Below the pieces are notes generated by a model, which saw only the letters and a list, made by a program, of their open reading frames with translations, ran no database searches and was not told the DNA's origin. Below are positions 26,306 through 35,336 of a stretch of 46,611 nucleotides of DNA, in pieces. The position numbers and the translations under genes are program-made. The stretch lies in NCBI GenBank assembly GCA_948976265.1, contig CARFUA010000003.1, positions 65,062 to 111,672 on the forward strand. The letters are read 5' to 3'. The stretch comes from an uncultured Clostridia bacterium (GTDB taxonomy: Bacteria; Bacillota; Clostridia; TANB77; CAG-508). Positions within the stretch are counted from its first letter, which is position 1. Every line of letters starts with the position of its first letter.

Positions 26306-27283
26306 ATGTTTACTGATATGAGAATAAAATTTTTACATTTTATAAGGAAACATAAGAAAATCGTTTTTATTATAATTTGTATTTGGGCAATTGTGTTTAT
26401 TATTAATCTGCTTTTAAAAAATTATGAACCAGAGCCAGAATTACAAACAACTTATACTCCTCATACTTCAGTTATGGATACAAAAAGTTCTGTTTCAAAG
26501 TCAACAAGTGAACCAATTGAGCAAATGATTGAAGAATATGTAAAAAACTGCAATGAAGCAAACTGGCAGAAGGCATTTGATATGCTTTCTGATGCATGCA
26601 AAGAATATAGTTTTCAGAATGACATTAAGGAATTTATGAAATATGTTTATACCAAAATGCCAACCGAAAAAAGATATGCCATTCAGGATTATTCCAATGA
26701 TGGAAACACCTATATTTATCAAATTAAATATACAGATGATTTATTGGCTACAGGGTTGACAAATTCGGTTTACCAATATACAGAGGAAAAAATGGTGTTT
26801 AAAAGGCAGAAAGATGGCAGCATTGAAATGGCGGTTGGAAATTTTGTAGATTTTGGAGAGATTAAAAATATTTCAGAAAATGATTATGTAAAAGTAGATG
26901 TCAAATCAGTTATCAAATATTATAGTACAGAAGTATATAATGTTAAAATTACCAATCGAACCCCAAATACAATCGTGTTTGCTGATGGACAGGAAAAAAA
27001 TGAAATTCAATTGAATTTGAAATCGTCTGATGCACGCGATAGAATGGAAGCTCAAAATGAGGATGGTATTATTTTAGGACCAAATGAAAGTAAAAATATT
27101 ACATTGTCTTTTCAAAAATTTTATGATAATAAAGATGATTCACAAAGTATAACATTTGGAGCAATAAGAGTAATGGAGAAATATTCTGGCACGGAAAATG
27201 TATCAGAGGAAGTCATACAATCTGAAATCCAAAATGCAATTGCCAAATTTAGTGTAAATATTCCAGTGATATATGAAGATTAG
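26306..27283 (+). CDS. VirB8/TcpC-like membrane-anchored protein, long form
   Basis: The 325-residue protein has a basic cytoplasmic tail, one membrane helix (about 20-37), a threonine/serine-rich linker and two outer domains. The first (about 70-185) contains IEEYVKNCNEANWQKAFDML, an NTF2-like opening; the second (about 195-315) is a beta-rich domain with YYSTEVYNVKITNRTPNTIV, like an immunoglobulin or FxLYD-type module. Tandem outer domains after a single anchor recall TcpC/VirB8 scaffolds of Gram-positive T4SS. TAAGGAG precedes ATG 26306. It shares the operon with the short form upstream and the giant hydrolase downstream. Confidence 0.6.
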   Translation: MFTDMRIKFLHFIRKHKKIVFIIICIWAIVFIINLLLKNYEPEPELQTTYTPHTSVMDTKSSVSKSTSEPIEQMIEEYVKNCNEANWQKAFDMLSDACKEYSFQNDIKEFMKYVYTKMPTEKRYAIQDYSNDGNTYIYQIKYTDDLLATGLTNSVYQYTEEKMVFKRQKDGSIEMAVGNFVDFGEIKNISENDYVKVDVKSVIKYYSTEVYNVKITNRTPNTIVFADGQEKNEIQLNLKSSDARDRMEAQNEDGIILGPNESKNITLSFQKFYDNKDDSQSITFGAIRVMEKYSGTENVSEEVIQSEIQNAIAKFSVNIPVIYED

Positions 27284-27310
27284 AATTCAGTAAAAAAGGT
27301 GGTGAGATAA

Positions 27311-30300
27311 ATGGAAAATGGAGAAAATAACGATTTAAATGCCTCACAAAACGAAAAAAAATCTAGTAAACTTGGTGCCAATAATCCGTTTAGAAATGTA
27401 CAAGATAAAGCACAACAAGTACAAAATATTAGCCAAGGCGGACAGTCAATTTTAAACAAACAAGCGCAGAAGCAAATGGAAAAAGCGGCAACGCAACAAG
27501 GTGCAAAAGCAGTAAAAACAGCAGAGAGAGCTGCTAAAAATGCCAAGCGTGCAGAGCGACTTGGGAAGATATCCACGCAAGCTGCGAAAGTAGGAAAAAT
27601 CGCGGCAAAATTAGGAAAAATTTTAATTAAGATAGGATGGATACTTTTAATTATCATTGCAATTATTGGACTTTTGGTATTTATTATCACAGGACTTGGA
27701 TTGATTATGTCTGGTTTGAAAGATATAGCAAGAGCATTTGGGGACAAACTTGTTGCTTTTGTTTATGGTTCAGAAAATATTGTGCATGATGATGAAATTC
27801 TAGATACATTGTCGTATTTGGAAGAAATGGATTATGATTTATATGGTTATGGATTTTCCACAGTGCCAGATCCTTTAACAGAAGAACAAGACGAAAATGG
27901 CGAAATAAAGAAAAAGTTAACCTATCCTAGTGATGAGTGGCATTGGACATTTTTTAGTGCCATGAATGCTGCTATAAAGCATACTAATGCTTATAAATAC
28001 ATCAGAGCATATTTAATTTCTGATAATTATGCCTATATTTTAAAACATCAAAATAGAACGTTAGGTGATTATTTTGCCAGTTTTGTGACGGGAAATGACA
28101 TTATGGGAGAAGGCTTGCTTGGTGTATATTATGAAGAAGAGGTTGGAAAATTGGCAAATCCACCAAACCCTTATAAAAAATCTGACTTAGGTTCCATTAC
28201 TGTTTCAAATGGTAAATTGAAAATCACAGAAGCAGGATTAATTAAAAGAACCATAATGGAATATGATTTAGATGGTTGGACAGGAAGATATGGTATGCCA
28301 TTGGAATTTCTTTTATCCATTCATTTGGCTACTATGGCACCAGATTTGAGTTACAGAATGGCAACTGCGTTTGATACAGAAGTACAAATTGGATTACATA
28401 AAATCGAGAATGGGAATGTCAACAGTGGAGCGGGTTCAAGTACATCTTCGATGATTACCTTTTCTGATTTCCAAGAGATTGCTGGTTCATTTTTTGGAGA
28501 TGATTGGCGTTTAAATGCAAGAGAAGCACAAGAAATGTTTATTAAAGCAAATGGAATCATTGAAAGTTATAGAGGAGACAATCCAGATTTAAACAAATAT
28601 AAATGTTTAGGTCCACCAAATTATACAGATATGTCATCTGACCCTAACATTGAAGTAAATACAGAAGGTGTTACAAAAGAACAAATCAGTGAGCAAATAA
28701 ATGCATTACTTAACACAGATTCTGGAGTTGCGATTGACAGCGCAGAAGTTGATAATATGATAAACGATATTAGTACCGATTTTTCTAATTATTTTCAGGA
28801 ATATTTAAATTCCAATGGCTATGCTAGTTTAAATATGCCAATTTCAGAGGAAACCTTAGCTAAGTTGACTGCCCAAATGACAGTAGATTCTAATCAGGTA
28901 ATAAGTAGAAGTCAGCCATTTACGGTAAAATTTTCATTTGCAGGTCAAATAGGCGAAAATTACGTTTTTCGTTTGGGAGACGAAACGTTCAAGGTTAAAG
29001 CTTTAAAAGATGGAGAAGATCCATTTTCGGAAGAAAGAAAAAAGCGTTTGATTGAAAGTTTAACCAATCAGATTGATGAGTCGAAATATCTTGTAGCAGA
29101 ATCTGAAAGGCAAGCAGAAACAATGATTAGTTCTGTTTTAGGTAGTTCAGAACCATTTGACTATAACATTGAAGTTGGTATAAATAATCAAGACGACGAA
29201 GAAAATAGCAATAACAATGGTGGTGGCAACAACGGTGGTGATACGCAACAAAATCAAGTTTCGGACAATACATGGGAATATTGCTTAGAAGGTTCGTATA
29301 ATGGAGAAGCTGATTTTATATTTAAGTTTACAGTGACATTTGTTAGTAACAATGATGGTTCAGGAAGATTAATATTTTCTTTAGCGAGAAATGACACCAC
29401 AATAAACCCAGAAACTTATTGTTCTGAAGATACCAGAACTGACGAGGGCGATATAGCTTGTACACATTGTATAGCCTATTTAAAAGATATTTACAAAGCG
29501 CTAAAAGCAACAAATAATTCAGACTTAGATACCTATCTTCCATACATTTATCGTGTTAAAGGACACTGGTTTAGAGATGTATATTTTTCTAAATATGCCA
29601 TTGATGATGCTGGACCAAATACTGTAATTGTTGAAAATGATGATGATTATGAGGAGAAAACAGGCGAGAGATGGACTTTATATGAAGTTTATGAGGATGG
29701 AGATAACAAAGGAGAATATAAATTATATGCTTACTTCAAAAATGGAAATGATTATGATGTCAAACTTTCTGATGTATTGTGCGAGAAAGTAAAAAAGGGA
29801 GAAGGAAAGTATAAACTAAGTGAAGATGGAATCACTTATGTGAAAGCAACTGGAAAAGAGGGAGAATACAACTTAAGTGATGGAAGAAATGTCGATGAAT
29901 TCAGAGTTGGCAAAAAAGCAATTGAGGATACCGAAATTAAAAACAGGGAAGAAATTTATAATGCTTATCAATTTGGTGAAAGCGACCAGAGTTGGAGAAC
30001 AGTAGAAGTTGATGCGAATTCAGATCAGTATTTGCGTGATTTAAAAGCGGCTGGTGTTAATATTTATTATCAGGCAACATTTGGAAATGTTCAGCAAGTG
30101 GAAGATGGTGTGCGTGGAGAAACAAATCCTACTATCAAAAAAATATTTTTAGATGATTATTATTTATATGATGGAACTAGATCAACTGCAGCTTTAATTC
30201 AGAAAGCAAAAGAAATAACTGGTTCAGATAATCCAACTGCTTATGATCGCTCGAGAGGAAAAATTAAAACAGAGCTGGTAGATAAAATCAAGAAGTTTGA

Positions 30301-32668
30301 AAATGGAGAAGAAAGTACAGAAACTGTAACAAGAGAGTACACAGCAACCATTGACCAAATTTCTGGACCAATTAGTTTATCACATAGTGCTTTAAGTGCT
30401 TTCAGTATATTAGAAAATATGCATACTTTGGATTCGGAATTTATTTACCATGATTTTAAAGAACTAATTGTAGAATTGAATTATTTTGATAAAGAAGATT
30501 TATCAGAACCAGAAGACGAAGTTATGATGTTTCCACTGTCTGGTGTTTCTTCGGCTGGCTGGCCAGTTACAAGATATGACAAAGGGGAACAGTTCTATGG
30601 AACTCTAATCCATTCAGCTCAAGATTTGCGAGCATTGAAGGCAAAGACGATAAGTGAAATAATGGAATTATTAAATGAGGAAGAAATACCAGACAATTCA
30701 TCAACGGAAGAACAACCTACCAATAATGAAGAAAACGGTCAAGTACAAGAGACGAATTCTAATAATCCGTTGGTGTTAGCAGCAGCAGATGTCGCAAAAA
30801 TTTTAGTACCAAATGGATATTATTGCCAAGGACGACAAGAAAAATGTGGTGGGCATTCTCCTTATGCTTCACATTTTAGAGCTACCACATTAGAAGAATT
30901 ACAACAAACTCCATTAGTAGACTGTTCAGGATATGTAAGTATTTGTTTGCAAGAAGTCGGAGTACTAGAAAAAGGAACTTCTTTATCTTCAGGTAACTTT
31001 GTTGATAATTTGCAAGGAGCTACAATTATAAGTTCACCAAGTATTGACCAATTACAACCAGGTATGATTTGTGTATATGATGGGCATGTAAATATATATG
31101 CAGGAAATAATTTGTTTTATGATTGGGGTTCTAAGAAGGAATCTGAGCCTATATCATATACTGAAAGTATATTGTATGCAATTCAGATTAATCCACAAGA
31201 AATGACATATAATGGAATTACTGGAACAGCTTCAGGTTCTACGCCTGCTTCCGCAGAATTTACAGGTTTTGAAGGTGGCGAAACAGTTGTAGCACCAGTT
31301 TCAGGTTTGGTAGAAAAATATGGTACAGTAACAAGACAAAAAATTAAAGATGGAGAAGAACAAGATGTTGAAGTAGGATTTATCAAAATCAGAATTTTAG
31401 GAAAAGAAGAAGGAAAAGTAAAAACAGGAGGAACCATTTCTGGTGTTACACATCAAGCAATTTCTGCAAATGATGTAGAAAATAATAATCCAGGCTCATG
31501 GCTAGAAACAACTTATTCAGAAGAACAGCTTGATAAATTAGGCTATGATTATTTCTGGGAAGAGTATAATAATGCTGGAATTGGGGATTATGTTGTTTAT
31601 TTAGAAGGTTTTGATGTTTCAGATATTACAGCTATGACTGGTACAGAAATAAAAGGCAAGAAAAAAGCTAATATAACAGCTTTACACAAATATATAAAAG
31701 GTGATGCAGATAACAATTATACCACGAGTTATGCTGTTCCGAATTTGCTAGATGATACCCGTGAATATGAATTAAAAATAGAAGAATCAGCAAAGGAAAA
31801 AGCAGCTTTTACCTTCAAAAAAGATGATTTAATCTATATTAAAGAAGGGGCAGCTATTGGAAAGACATTCCCTGAAGATAGTGATTTTATGGAAGAACTA
31901 CAAATCGATTTACCTGAACCAACAAATCCTTCAACACCAGATGACACCGAGGAGCCAACCGAAGAGGAAGAAGAGGCGAGACCTTACAAAGTAGGAAATT
32001 ATTTAAGAATGATGCTTAGGGATGAAAAAGATGAAATTGTCGAGAATGTCGAGGAGTATGTGGAGATTGATAAGCCAGGAGGAAGTAGCGAAGCTGGTTT
32101 ATATGCTGGATTTAATGCAGAAGTGACAAAGGAAGAAAAAGAGATGTTGGCAGCTGTAATCCTAGCTGAAAATGGAAATCATATGGATGCTGTTTGTCAA
32201 GTAGTGAAAAATAGGGGAAATGATACAGTTCATAATGGAGATGTAACTACAATTTCAGATGTTTTAACCAAAAGTGGGCAATATGGTACAGTATTTCCAG
32301 TAGGAGGAAATAATAACCCATCTCGCCAAGGTGGGTATGGAACAGCACCAAATGGAACCTACACAAGAATATATGATTTGGGAGAATATGGACAATTTGT
32401 AGTTGGAAATCAAGCAAGTGGTGGTAGTTTTACAGAGAGATTAGCCACCGAAGAATCAAAGTCGATTGTAGAAGGCGTATTAAGTGGAGCGATTGAAGAT
32501 GTTGTTTCACCTAGATTGGGAAAATTAGCATTGTTCCAAGTTACTTTGGGAGCTTATCCAGCTCATTTAGGAGAACCAGAGTGTGTTGAAAATGGAGAAC
32601 TATTTTCACATTTATGGGGACCACTAACAGGAAATCCACAGTCGTGTAGTTGTACATTATCTAACTAA
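27311..32668 (+). CDS. Giant T4SS-associated protein with NlpC/P60-like and SleB-like wall-hydrolase domains
   Basis: The 1785-residue protein has an alanine/lysine-rich cytoplasmic N-terminus (1-110), one membrane segment (about 112-145) and a very long outer part. An NlpC/P60-type peptidase lies at about 1150-1290, with Cys1205 in VDCSGYVSI and His1259 in YDGHVNIYAG. A SleB/Hydrolase_2-type domain ends the protein (about 1605-1785): MLAAVILAENGNH with the probable catalytic Glu1620, then VVKNRG. Between them are low-complexity N/G-rich (near 640) and D/E/P-rich (near 1540) linkers. It corresponds to VirB1/PrgK-type proteins that open peptidoglycan for the machine, but with two cleavage activities and a much longer spacer. 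GGTGGTGAG precedes the ATG. It contains no CGG codon. Confidence 0.8.
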   Translation: MENGENNDLNASQNEKKSSKLGANNPFRNVQDKAQQVQNISQGGQSILNKQAQKQMEKAATQQGAKAVKTAERAAKNAKRAERLGKISTQAAKVGKIAAKLGKILIKIGWILLIIIAIIGLLVFIITGLGLIMSGLKDIARAFGDKLVAFVYGSENIVHDDEILDTLSYLEEMDYDLYGYGFSTVPDPLTEEQDENGEIKKKLTYPSDEWHWTFFSAMNAAIKHTNAYKYIRAYLISDNYAYILKHQNRTLGDYFASFVTGNDIMGEGLLGVYYEEEVGKLANPPNPYKKSDLGSITVSNGKLKITEAGLIKRTIMEYDLDGWTGRYGMPLEFLLSIHLATMAPDLSYRMATAFDTEVQIGLHKIENGNVNSGAGSSTSSMITFSDFQEIAGSFFGDDWRLNAREAQEMFIKANGIIESYRGDNPDLNKYKCLGPPNYTDMSSDPNIEVNTEGVTKEQISEQINALLNTDSGVAIDSAEVDNMINDISTDFSNYFQEYLNSNGYASLNMPISEETLAKLTAQMTVDSNQVISRSQPFTVKFSFAGQIGENYVFRLGDETFKVKALKDGEDPFSEERKKRLIESLTNQIDESKYLVAESERQAETMISSVLGSSEPFDYNIEVGINNQDDEENSNNNGGGNNGGDTQQNQVSDNTWEYCLEGSYNGEADFIFKFTVTFVSNNDGSGRLIFSLARNDTTINPETYCSEDTRTDEGDIACTHCIAYLKDIYKALKATNNSDLDTYLPYIYRVKGHWFRDVYFSKYAIDDAGPNTVIVENDDDYEEKTGERWTLYEVYEDGDNKGEYKLYAYFKNGNDYDVKLSDVLCEKVKKGEGKYKLSEDGITYVKATGKEGEYNLSDGRNVDEFRVGKKAIEDTEIKNREEIYNAYQFGESDQSWRTVEVDANSDQYLRDLKAAGVNIYYQATFGNVQQVEDGVRGETNPTIKKIFLDDYYLYDGTRSTAALIQKAKEITGSDNPTAYDRSRGKIKTELVDKIKKFENGEESTETVTREYTATIDQISGPISLSHSALSAFSILENMHTLDSEFIYHDFKELIVELNYFDKEDLSEPEDEVMMFPLSGVSSAGWPVTRYDKGEQFYGTLIHSAQDLRALKAKTISEIMELLNEEEIPDNSSTEEQPTNNEENGQVQETNSNNPLVLAAADVAKILVPNGYYCQGRQEKCGGHSPYASHFRATTLEELQQTPLVDCSGYVSICLQEVGVLEKGTSLSSGNFVDNLQGATIISSPSIDQLQPGMICVYDGHVNIYAGNNLFYDWGSKKESEPISYTESILYAIQINPQEMTYNGITGTASGSTPASAEFTGFEGGETVVAPVSGLVEKYGTVTRQKIKDGEEQDVEVGFIKIRILGKEEGKVKTGGTISGVTHQAISANDVENNNPGSWLETTYSEEQLDKLGYDYFWEEYNNAGIGDYVVYLEGFDVSDITAMTGTEIKGKKKANITALHKYIKGDADNNYTTSYAVPNLLDDTREYELKIEESAKEKAAFTFKKDDLIYIKEGAAIGKTFPEDSDFMEELQIDLPEPTNPSTPDDTEEPTEEEEEARPYKVGNYLRMMLRDEKDEIVENVEEYVEIDKPGGSSEAGLYAGFNAEVTKEEKEMLAAVILAENGNHMDAVCQVVKNRGNDTVHNGDVTTISDVLTKSGQYGTVFPVGGNNNPSRQGGYGTAPNGTYTRIYDLGEYGQFVVGNQASGGSFTERLATEESKSIVEGVLSGAIEDVVSPRLGKLALFQVTLGAYPAHLGEPECVENGELFSHLWGPLTGNPQSCSCTLSN

Positions 32669-32680
32669 AAGGAGTATGTA

Positions 32681-33235
32681 ATGAAAAAAAATAAAAAGAT
32701 TATTGTAATTTGTATAATCGTTTTAATGATAGTTTTGGTTGTTCTACTTTGCATATTAAGCAGATTACAACAAAATGTTGTAGTGATTGATGAGACGAAT
32801 ATTCCAAATGGACTCCAAAACAAATATCCAACAAATACGATTGCAATTTCACAACAATACAAAGGAAACCTAGCGATGAATAAAATTTCAACTACAATTT
32901 CAGAATTCATGACAGGAACCATACCTTTTTTGAAAAAACATACAGCAAATATGACAGAAGAAGAAAGGATTGAATATTATAATCAGAATTCTAGTGACAT
33001 TAAAAAAAGACTAGGAAATGTAACAGAAGTCGAATTTTTAAAATTGCTACAAAGCCTTCAAGAGCTTTCGAGTGAAGAAGTAAAATATGAATCTTCAGAA
33101 TATATAAAAGATTCAATTAAGGTAAAAGAAGCTAGTTTGGAGGTTAACTTAAAGATAAAGTATGAAGGAGAAAGGGAAATCGTTATAAAAGTACGCATAC
33201 CATACAGTTCCTATTCAATAAGATTTTATATTTAG
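32681..33235 (+). CDS. Single-pass membrane protein, last gene of the T4SS operon
   Basis: I do not recognise this 184-residue protein. It has a short basic start, one strong membrane helix (about 7-27) and an extracytoplasmic domain of about 150 residues with a helical first half (EEERIEYYNQNSSDIKKRLG) and beta-type second half (IKVKEASLEVNLKIKYEGE), which fits a small NTF2- or VirB8-like fold. It starts 12 bases after the giant hydrolase with an AAAGGAG ribosome site and is followed by a strong terminator, so it closes the operon. Confidence 0.6.
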   Translation: MKKNKKIIVICIIVLMIVLVVLLCILSRLQQNVVVIDETNIPNGLQNKYPTNTIAISQQYKGNLAMNKISTTISEFMTGTIPFLKKHTANMTEEERIEYYNQNSSDIKKRLGNVTEVEFLKLLQSLQELSSEEVKYESSEYIKDSIKVKEASLEVNLKIKYEGEREIVIKVRIPYSSYSIRFYI

Positions 33236-33279
33236 AAAAAGAGGGTAAACTTGGAAATTTGAAGTTTACCCTCTTTTTA
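33236..33279 (+). terminator. Strong intrinsic terminator closing the T4SS operon
   Basis: Long stem built on GAGGGTAAACTT with AAGTTTACCCTC, A-run before and T-run after. Confidence 0.92.
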
Positions 33280-33308
33280 ATGATTTTCTAATTATTTCCC
33301 AAAACCCC

Positions 33309-33337
33309 TTGCAATTTTTCCAAAACTGTGTTACAAT
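33309..33337 (+). promoter_or_regulatory. Promoter of rpsF-ssb-rpsR
   Basis: TTGCAA (33309-33314), 17-bp spacer, TACAAT (33332-33337). The leader to the rpsF start is about 85 bases. Confidence 0.85.
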
Positions 33338-33426
33338 ATACCAGTATTTAAATGACTATAGAATATAATTTAGTCCTTACTCATGCCAAAGAGTGTGGGT
33401 TTGATAGCCAAAAGGAGGTGAAAATA

Positions 33427-33714
33427 ATGAACAAGTACGAAACCGTATTCATTATTAATCCAAATGTTGAAGATACTGGAGTTAAAGCGCTTATTGAGAA
33501 ATTTTCAAATTTGATTAATAATGATGGTAAAGTAGAAAAAGTTGAAGAATTAGGAATGAAAAAATTAGCTTATGAAATTAAAAGACATAAAGAAGGAAAT
33601 TATGTTGTTATTAATTTTGAAGCAAATCCAACCTTAATTCAAGAACTTGAAAGAATTTATCGAATTACAGATGAAGTAATAAAATTTATCGTTGTAAGAA
33701 AAGACGAAGAATAG
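33427..33714 (+). CDS. rpsF: 30S ribosomal protein S6
   Basis: This 95-residue protein is ribosomal S6, which pairs with S18 on the 30S platform. It opens MNKYETVFIINPNVEDTG and has the conserved GMKKLAYEIKRHKEGNYVVI core and an IYRITDEVIKFIVVR end. ATG 33427 follows a perfect AAGGAGGTGA site; the open frame reaches back to 33352 but only into the leader. It is in the classic rpsF-ssb-rpsR operon, with ssb 13 bases downstream. Confidence 0.97.
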   Translation: MNKYETVFIINPNVEDTGVKALIEKFSNLINNDGKVEKVEELGMKKLAYEIKRHKEGNYVVINFEANPTLIQELERIYRITDEVIKFIVVRKDEE

Positions 33715-33727
33715 AAGGTGAAAACAG

Positions 33728-34156
33728 ATGAACAAAGTAATTTTAATGGGTAGATTAACCAGAGATCCAGAAGTTAGATATACACAAACTAATAACACAT
33801 TAGTGGCTTCTTTTTCTTTAGCCATAAACAGAAGATTTGCAAGACAAGGAGAAGAAAGACAAGCAGATTTTATAAATGTAGTGGCTTGGAGTAAGACAGG
33901 CGAGTTTTGCAGTAAGTATTTCAAAAAAGGACAACAAGTTGGTGTTATTGGAAGAATTCAGACTAGAAACTGGGATGATGACCAAGGTCAGAAACACTAT
34001 GTAACAGAAGTTATTGCAGAAGAAGCATATTTTGCAGATTCAAGAAGAGAGGGAGAAGCAGGAGGCGCGAATATTGAAAACACATTTGGTGAAAATATAG
34101 CAAATTCTGGTGAATTCCAAGTAACATCTGGTTCTGATGATGATTTACCATTCTAA
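33728..34156 (+). CDS. ssb: Single-stranded DNA-binding protein
   Basis: The 142-residue protein is a bacterial SSB: an OB fold (about 1-105) beginning MNKVILMGRLTRDPEVRYTQ with FINVVAWSKTGEFCSKYFKK, a short disordered linker, and the acidic tail DDDLPF that docks replication and repair partners. It is slightly short because the glycine/glutamine linker is reduced. AAGGTGA precedes the ATG. Its position between rpsF and rpsR marks it as the housekeeping copy rather than a mobile-element SSB, even though a T4SS locus lies upstream. Confidence 0.96.
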   Translation: MNKVILMGRLTRDPEVRYTQTNNTLVASFSLAINRRFARQGEERQADFINVVAWSKTGEFCSKYFKKGQQVGVIGRIQTRNWDDDQGQKHYVTEVIAEEAYFADSRREGEAGGANIENTFGENIANSGEFQVTSGSDDDLPF

Positions 34157-34193
34157 ATTAGTATAAAGGTTTAATAGAATTGGAGGTAAGGAA

Positions 34194-34481
34194 ATGGCTG
34201 ATAAAAAACAACATAATAAAAAATTTAATCGAAATAATAATCAAGACGAAGATTATAATCCAAAGTTTAGAAAAATAAAAAAGAAAGTTTGCCCTTTATG
34301 TGCAGACAAAAATCTTGAATTGGATTATAAAAATGCGGAACAAATTAAAAGATATATCAGTGAAAGAGGTAAAATTTTGCCAAGAAGAGCAATTGGAACT
34401 TGTGCAAAACATCAAAGAGTGGTTACCAATGCAGTAAAAAGAGCTAGACATATTGCAATTGTTCCATATTCACAAGATTAG
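34194..34481 (+). CDS. rpsR: 30S ribosomal protein S18
   Basis: The 95-residue protein is ribosomal S18. It has a basic, N/K-rich N-terminal extension of about 32 residues, then the conserved CPLC pair with DYKNAEQIKRYISERGKILP and RRAIGTCAKHQRVVTNAVKR. The retained cysteines make it the zinc-binding (C+) form. TGGAGGT precedes the ATG. It closes the operon, and a strong terminator follows. Confidence 0.96.
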   Translation: MADKKQHNKKFNRNNNQDEDYNPKFRKIKKKVCPLCADKNLELDYKNAEQIKRYISERGKILPRRAIGTCAKHQRVVTNAVKRARHIAIVPYSQD

Positions 34482-34489
34482 TATTTTGT

Positions 34490-34527
34490 AGAAAAAAAGA
34501 GTTTACTTTAGGTAAACTCTTTTTTCA
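34490..34527. terminator. Terminator after rpsR
   Basis: Stem AAGAGTTTAC / GTAAACTCTT with A and T runs on the two sides. It can also serve the convergent gene. Confidence 0.9.
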
Positions 34528-34542
34528 TGTAAACAGAATGTC

Positions 34543-35115
34543 TTACACTTTTTCAGGTAGTTTAAAAATGATGGTTGCATTTTTTTTAGATAGTATAAGA
34601 AGAGTAAACATAAAAATAAGTTCGCTAAGAGGTAAGCTGTAAAGGACGCCTTTTAGTTGAAAGAAGTGTTTTAATAAAATAGTAATAAATAATAAGAAGA
34701 TAATTTTTAGAAGCATTAAAAAAGCTGCTTTTTTTGTGGCTTCTTTTTTTAACATTAATATTCTAAAACCAAGAAGCGGTAAGGCAATATAATAGATTTT
34801 GGAAGCATATACCACGAAATGAATTGTTCCTGGAAGAGAGGTAAAAAAAGTGGTGATTTGCTCTATTCCAACGTGTAAAAATACGGAATATAGAATAAAA
34901 ATGCTTGTAGAAATAAGCAAAATAGTGCGATTTGATTGCTTGGAAAGGAAACTGTAAAAACTACAGATAAAGATTGGGAGAAAATAAAAGCATTGAATAA
35001 GATTCATACCAAAAGAATAGACAGAATTAGTATAGGAGATTAAGCTGATATTGGTAATTGTAAAGCAGATTAATTCTGATAATAGGATAAAGATTATATT
35101 TTTTTTGTTTTTCAT
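34543..35115 (-). CDS. Polytopic membrane protein, unknown function
   Basis: I do not recognise this 190-residue protein. It is almost entirely hydrophobic, with about six membrane helices joined by short basic loops (KKNII at the start, LSKQSNRTI, LMLKKEATKKAAF), so it sits in the cytoplasmic membrane. No transporter or enzyme motif is visible. The start is well supported by AGGAGG eight bases upstream on the minus strand and a promoter at 35139-35167. It stands alone between the ribosomal operon and mraZ, on the opposite strand to both. Confidence 0.68.
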   Translation of the reverse strand: MKNKKNIIFILLSELICFTITNISLISYTNSVYSFGMNLIQCFYFLPIFICSFYSFLSKQSNRTILLISTSIFILYSVFLHVGIEQITTFFTSLPGTIHFVVYASKIYYIALPLLGFRILMLKKEATKKAAFLMLLKIIFLLFITILLKHFFQLKGVLYSLPLSELIFMFTLLILSKKNATIIFKLPEKV

Positions 35116-35138
35116 GGTTCCTCCTAAAAGATGTATTT

Positions 35139-35167
35139 ATTTTACTATTTTCTGTGAAAAAGTGCAA
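35139..35167 (-). promoter_or_regulatory. Promoter of the minus-strand membrane protein gene
   Basis: Minus strand TTGCAC (35167-35162), 17-bp spacer, TAAAAT (35144-35139). Confidence 0.7.
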
Positions 35168-35247
35168 TGTTTTTTGGGAAAGATTAAATAGTTTGAGAAA
35201 AAATTTGTGATTTAATGAAAAAAATTTAAAAAATTTTCAAAAAACTA

Positions 35248-35276
35248 TTGCAAAAAAAAAAATTATATATTACAAT
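35248..35276 (+). promoter_or_regulatory. Promoter of mraZ
   Basis: TTGCAA (35248-35253), 17-bp spacer mostly of A, TACAAT (35271-35276). Confidence 0.8.
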
Positions 35277-35283
35277 TTAATTG

Positions 35284-35310
35284 AAGTGGAGAGAAGTGTC
35301 ACAAAGTGGA
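35284..35310 (+). promoter_or_regulatory. MraZ-binding boxes (three direct repeats, 10-bp pitch)
   Basis: AAGTGGA, AAGTGTC and AAGTGGA begin at 35284, 35294 and 35304, exactly one helical turn apart, between the -10 and the mraZ start. Known MraZ operators are direct AAAGTG-like or TGGG-type repeats at about this spacing, so autoregulation is expected. Confidence 0.75.
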
Positions 35311-35336
35311 GGGAAAAGGAAGGAGGAAAAAGCCTA

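Noticed and set aside
7885..33279. An integrative conjugative element inserted at tRNA-Met
   Set aside because: No integrase, relaxase or coupling protein, no repeat of the tRNA 3' end at the far side, and independent genes lie between the tRNA and the pilins.
33338..33426. S6:S18-binding autoregulatory structure in the rpsF leader
   Set aside because: I could not find the CCG-bearing bulged hairpin expected of that motif; the leader is long enough, so a divergent form remains possible.
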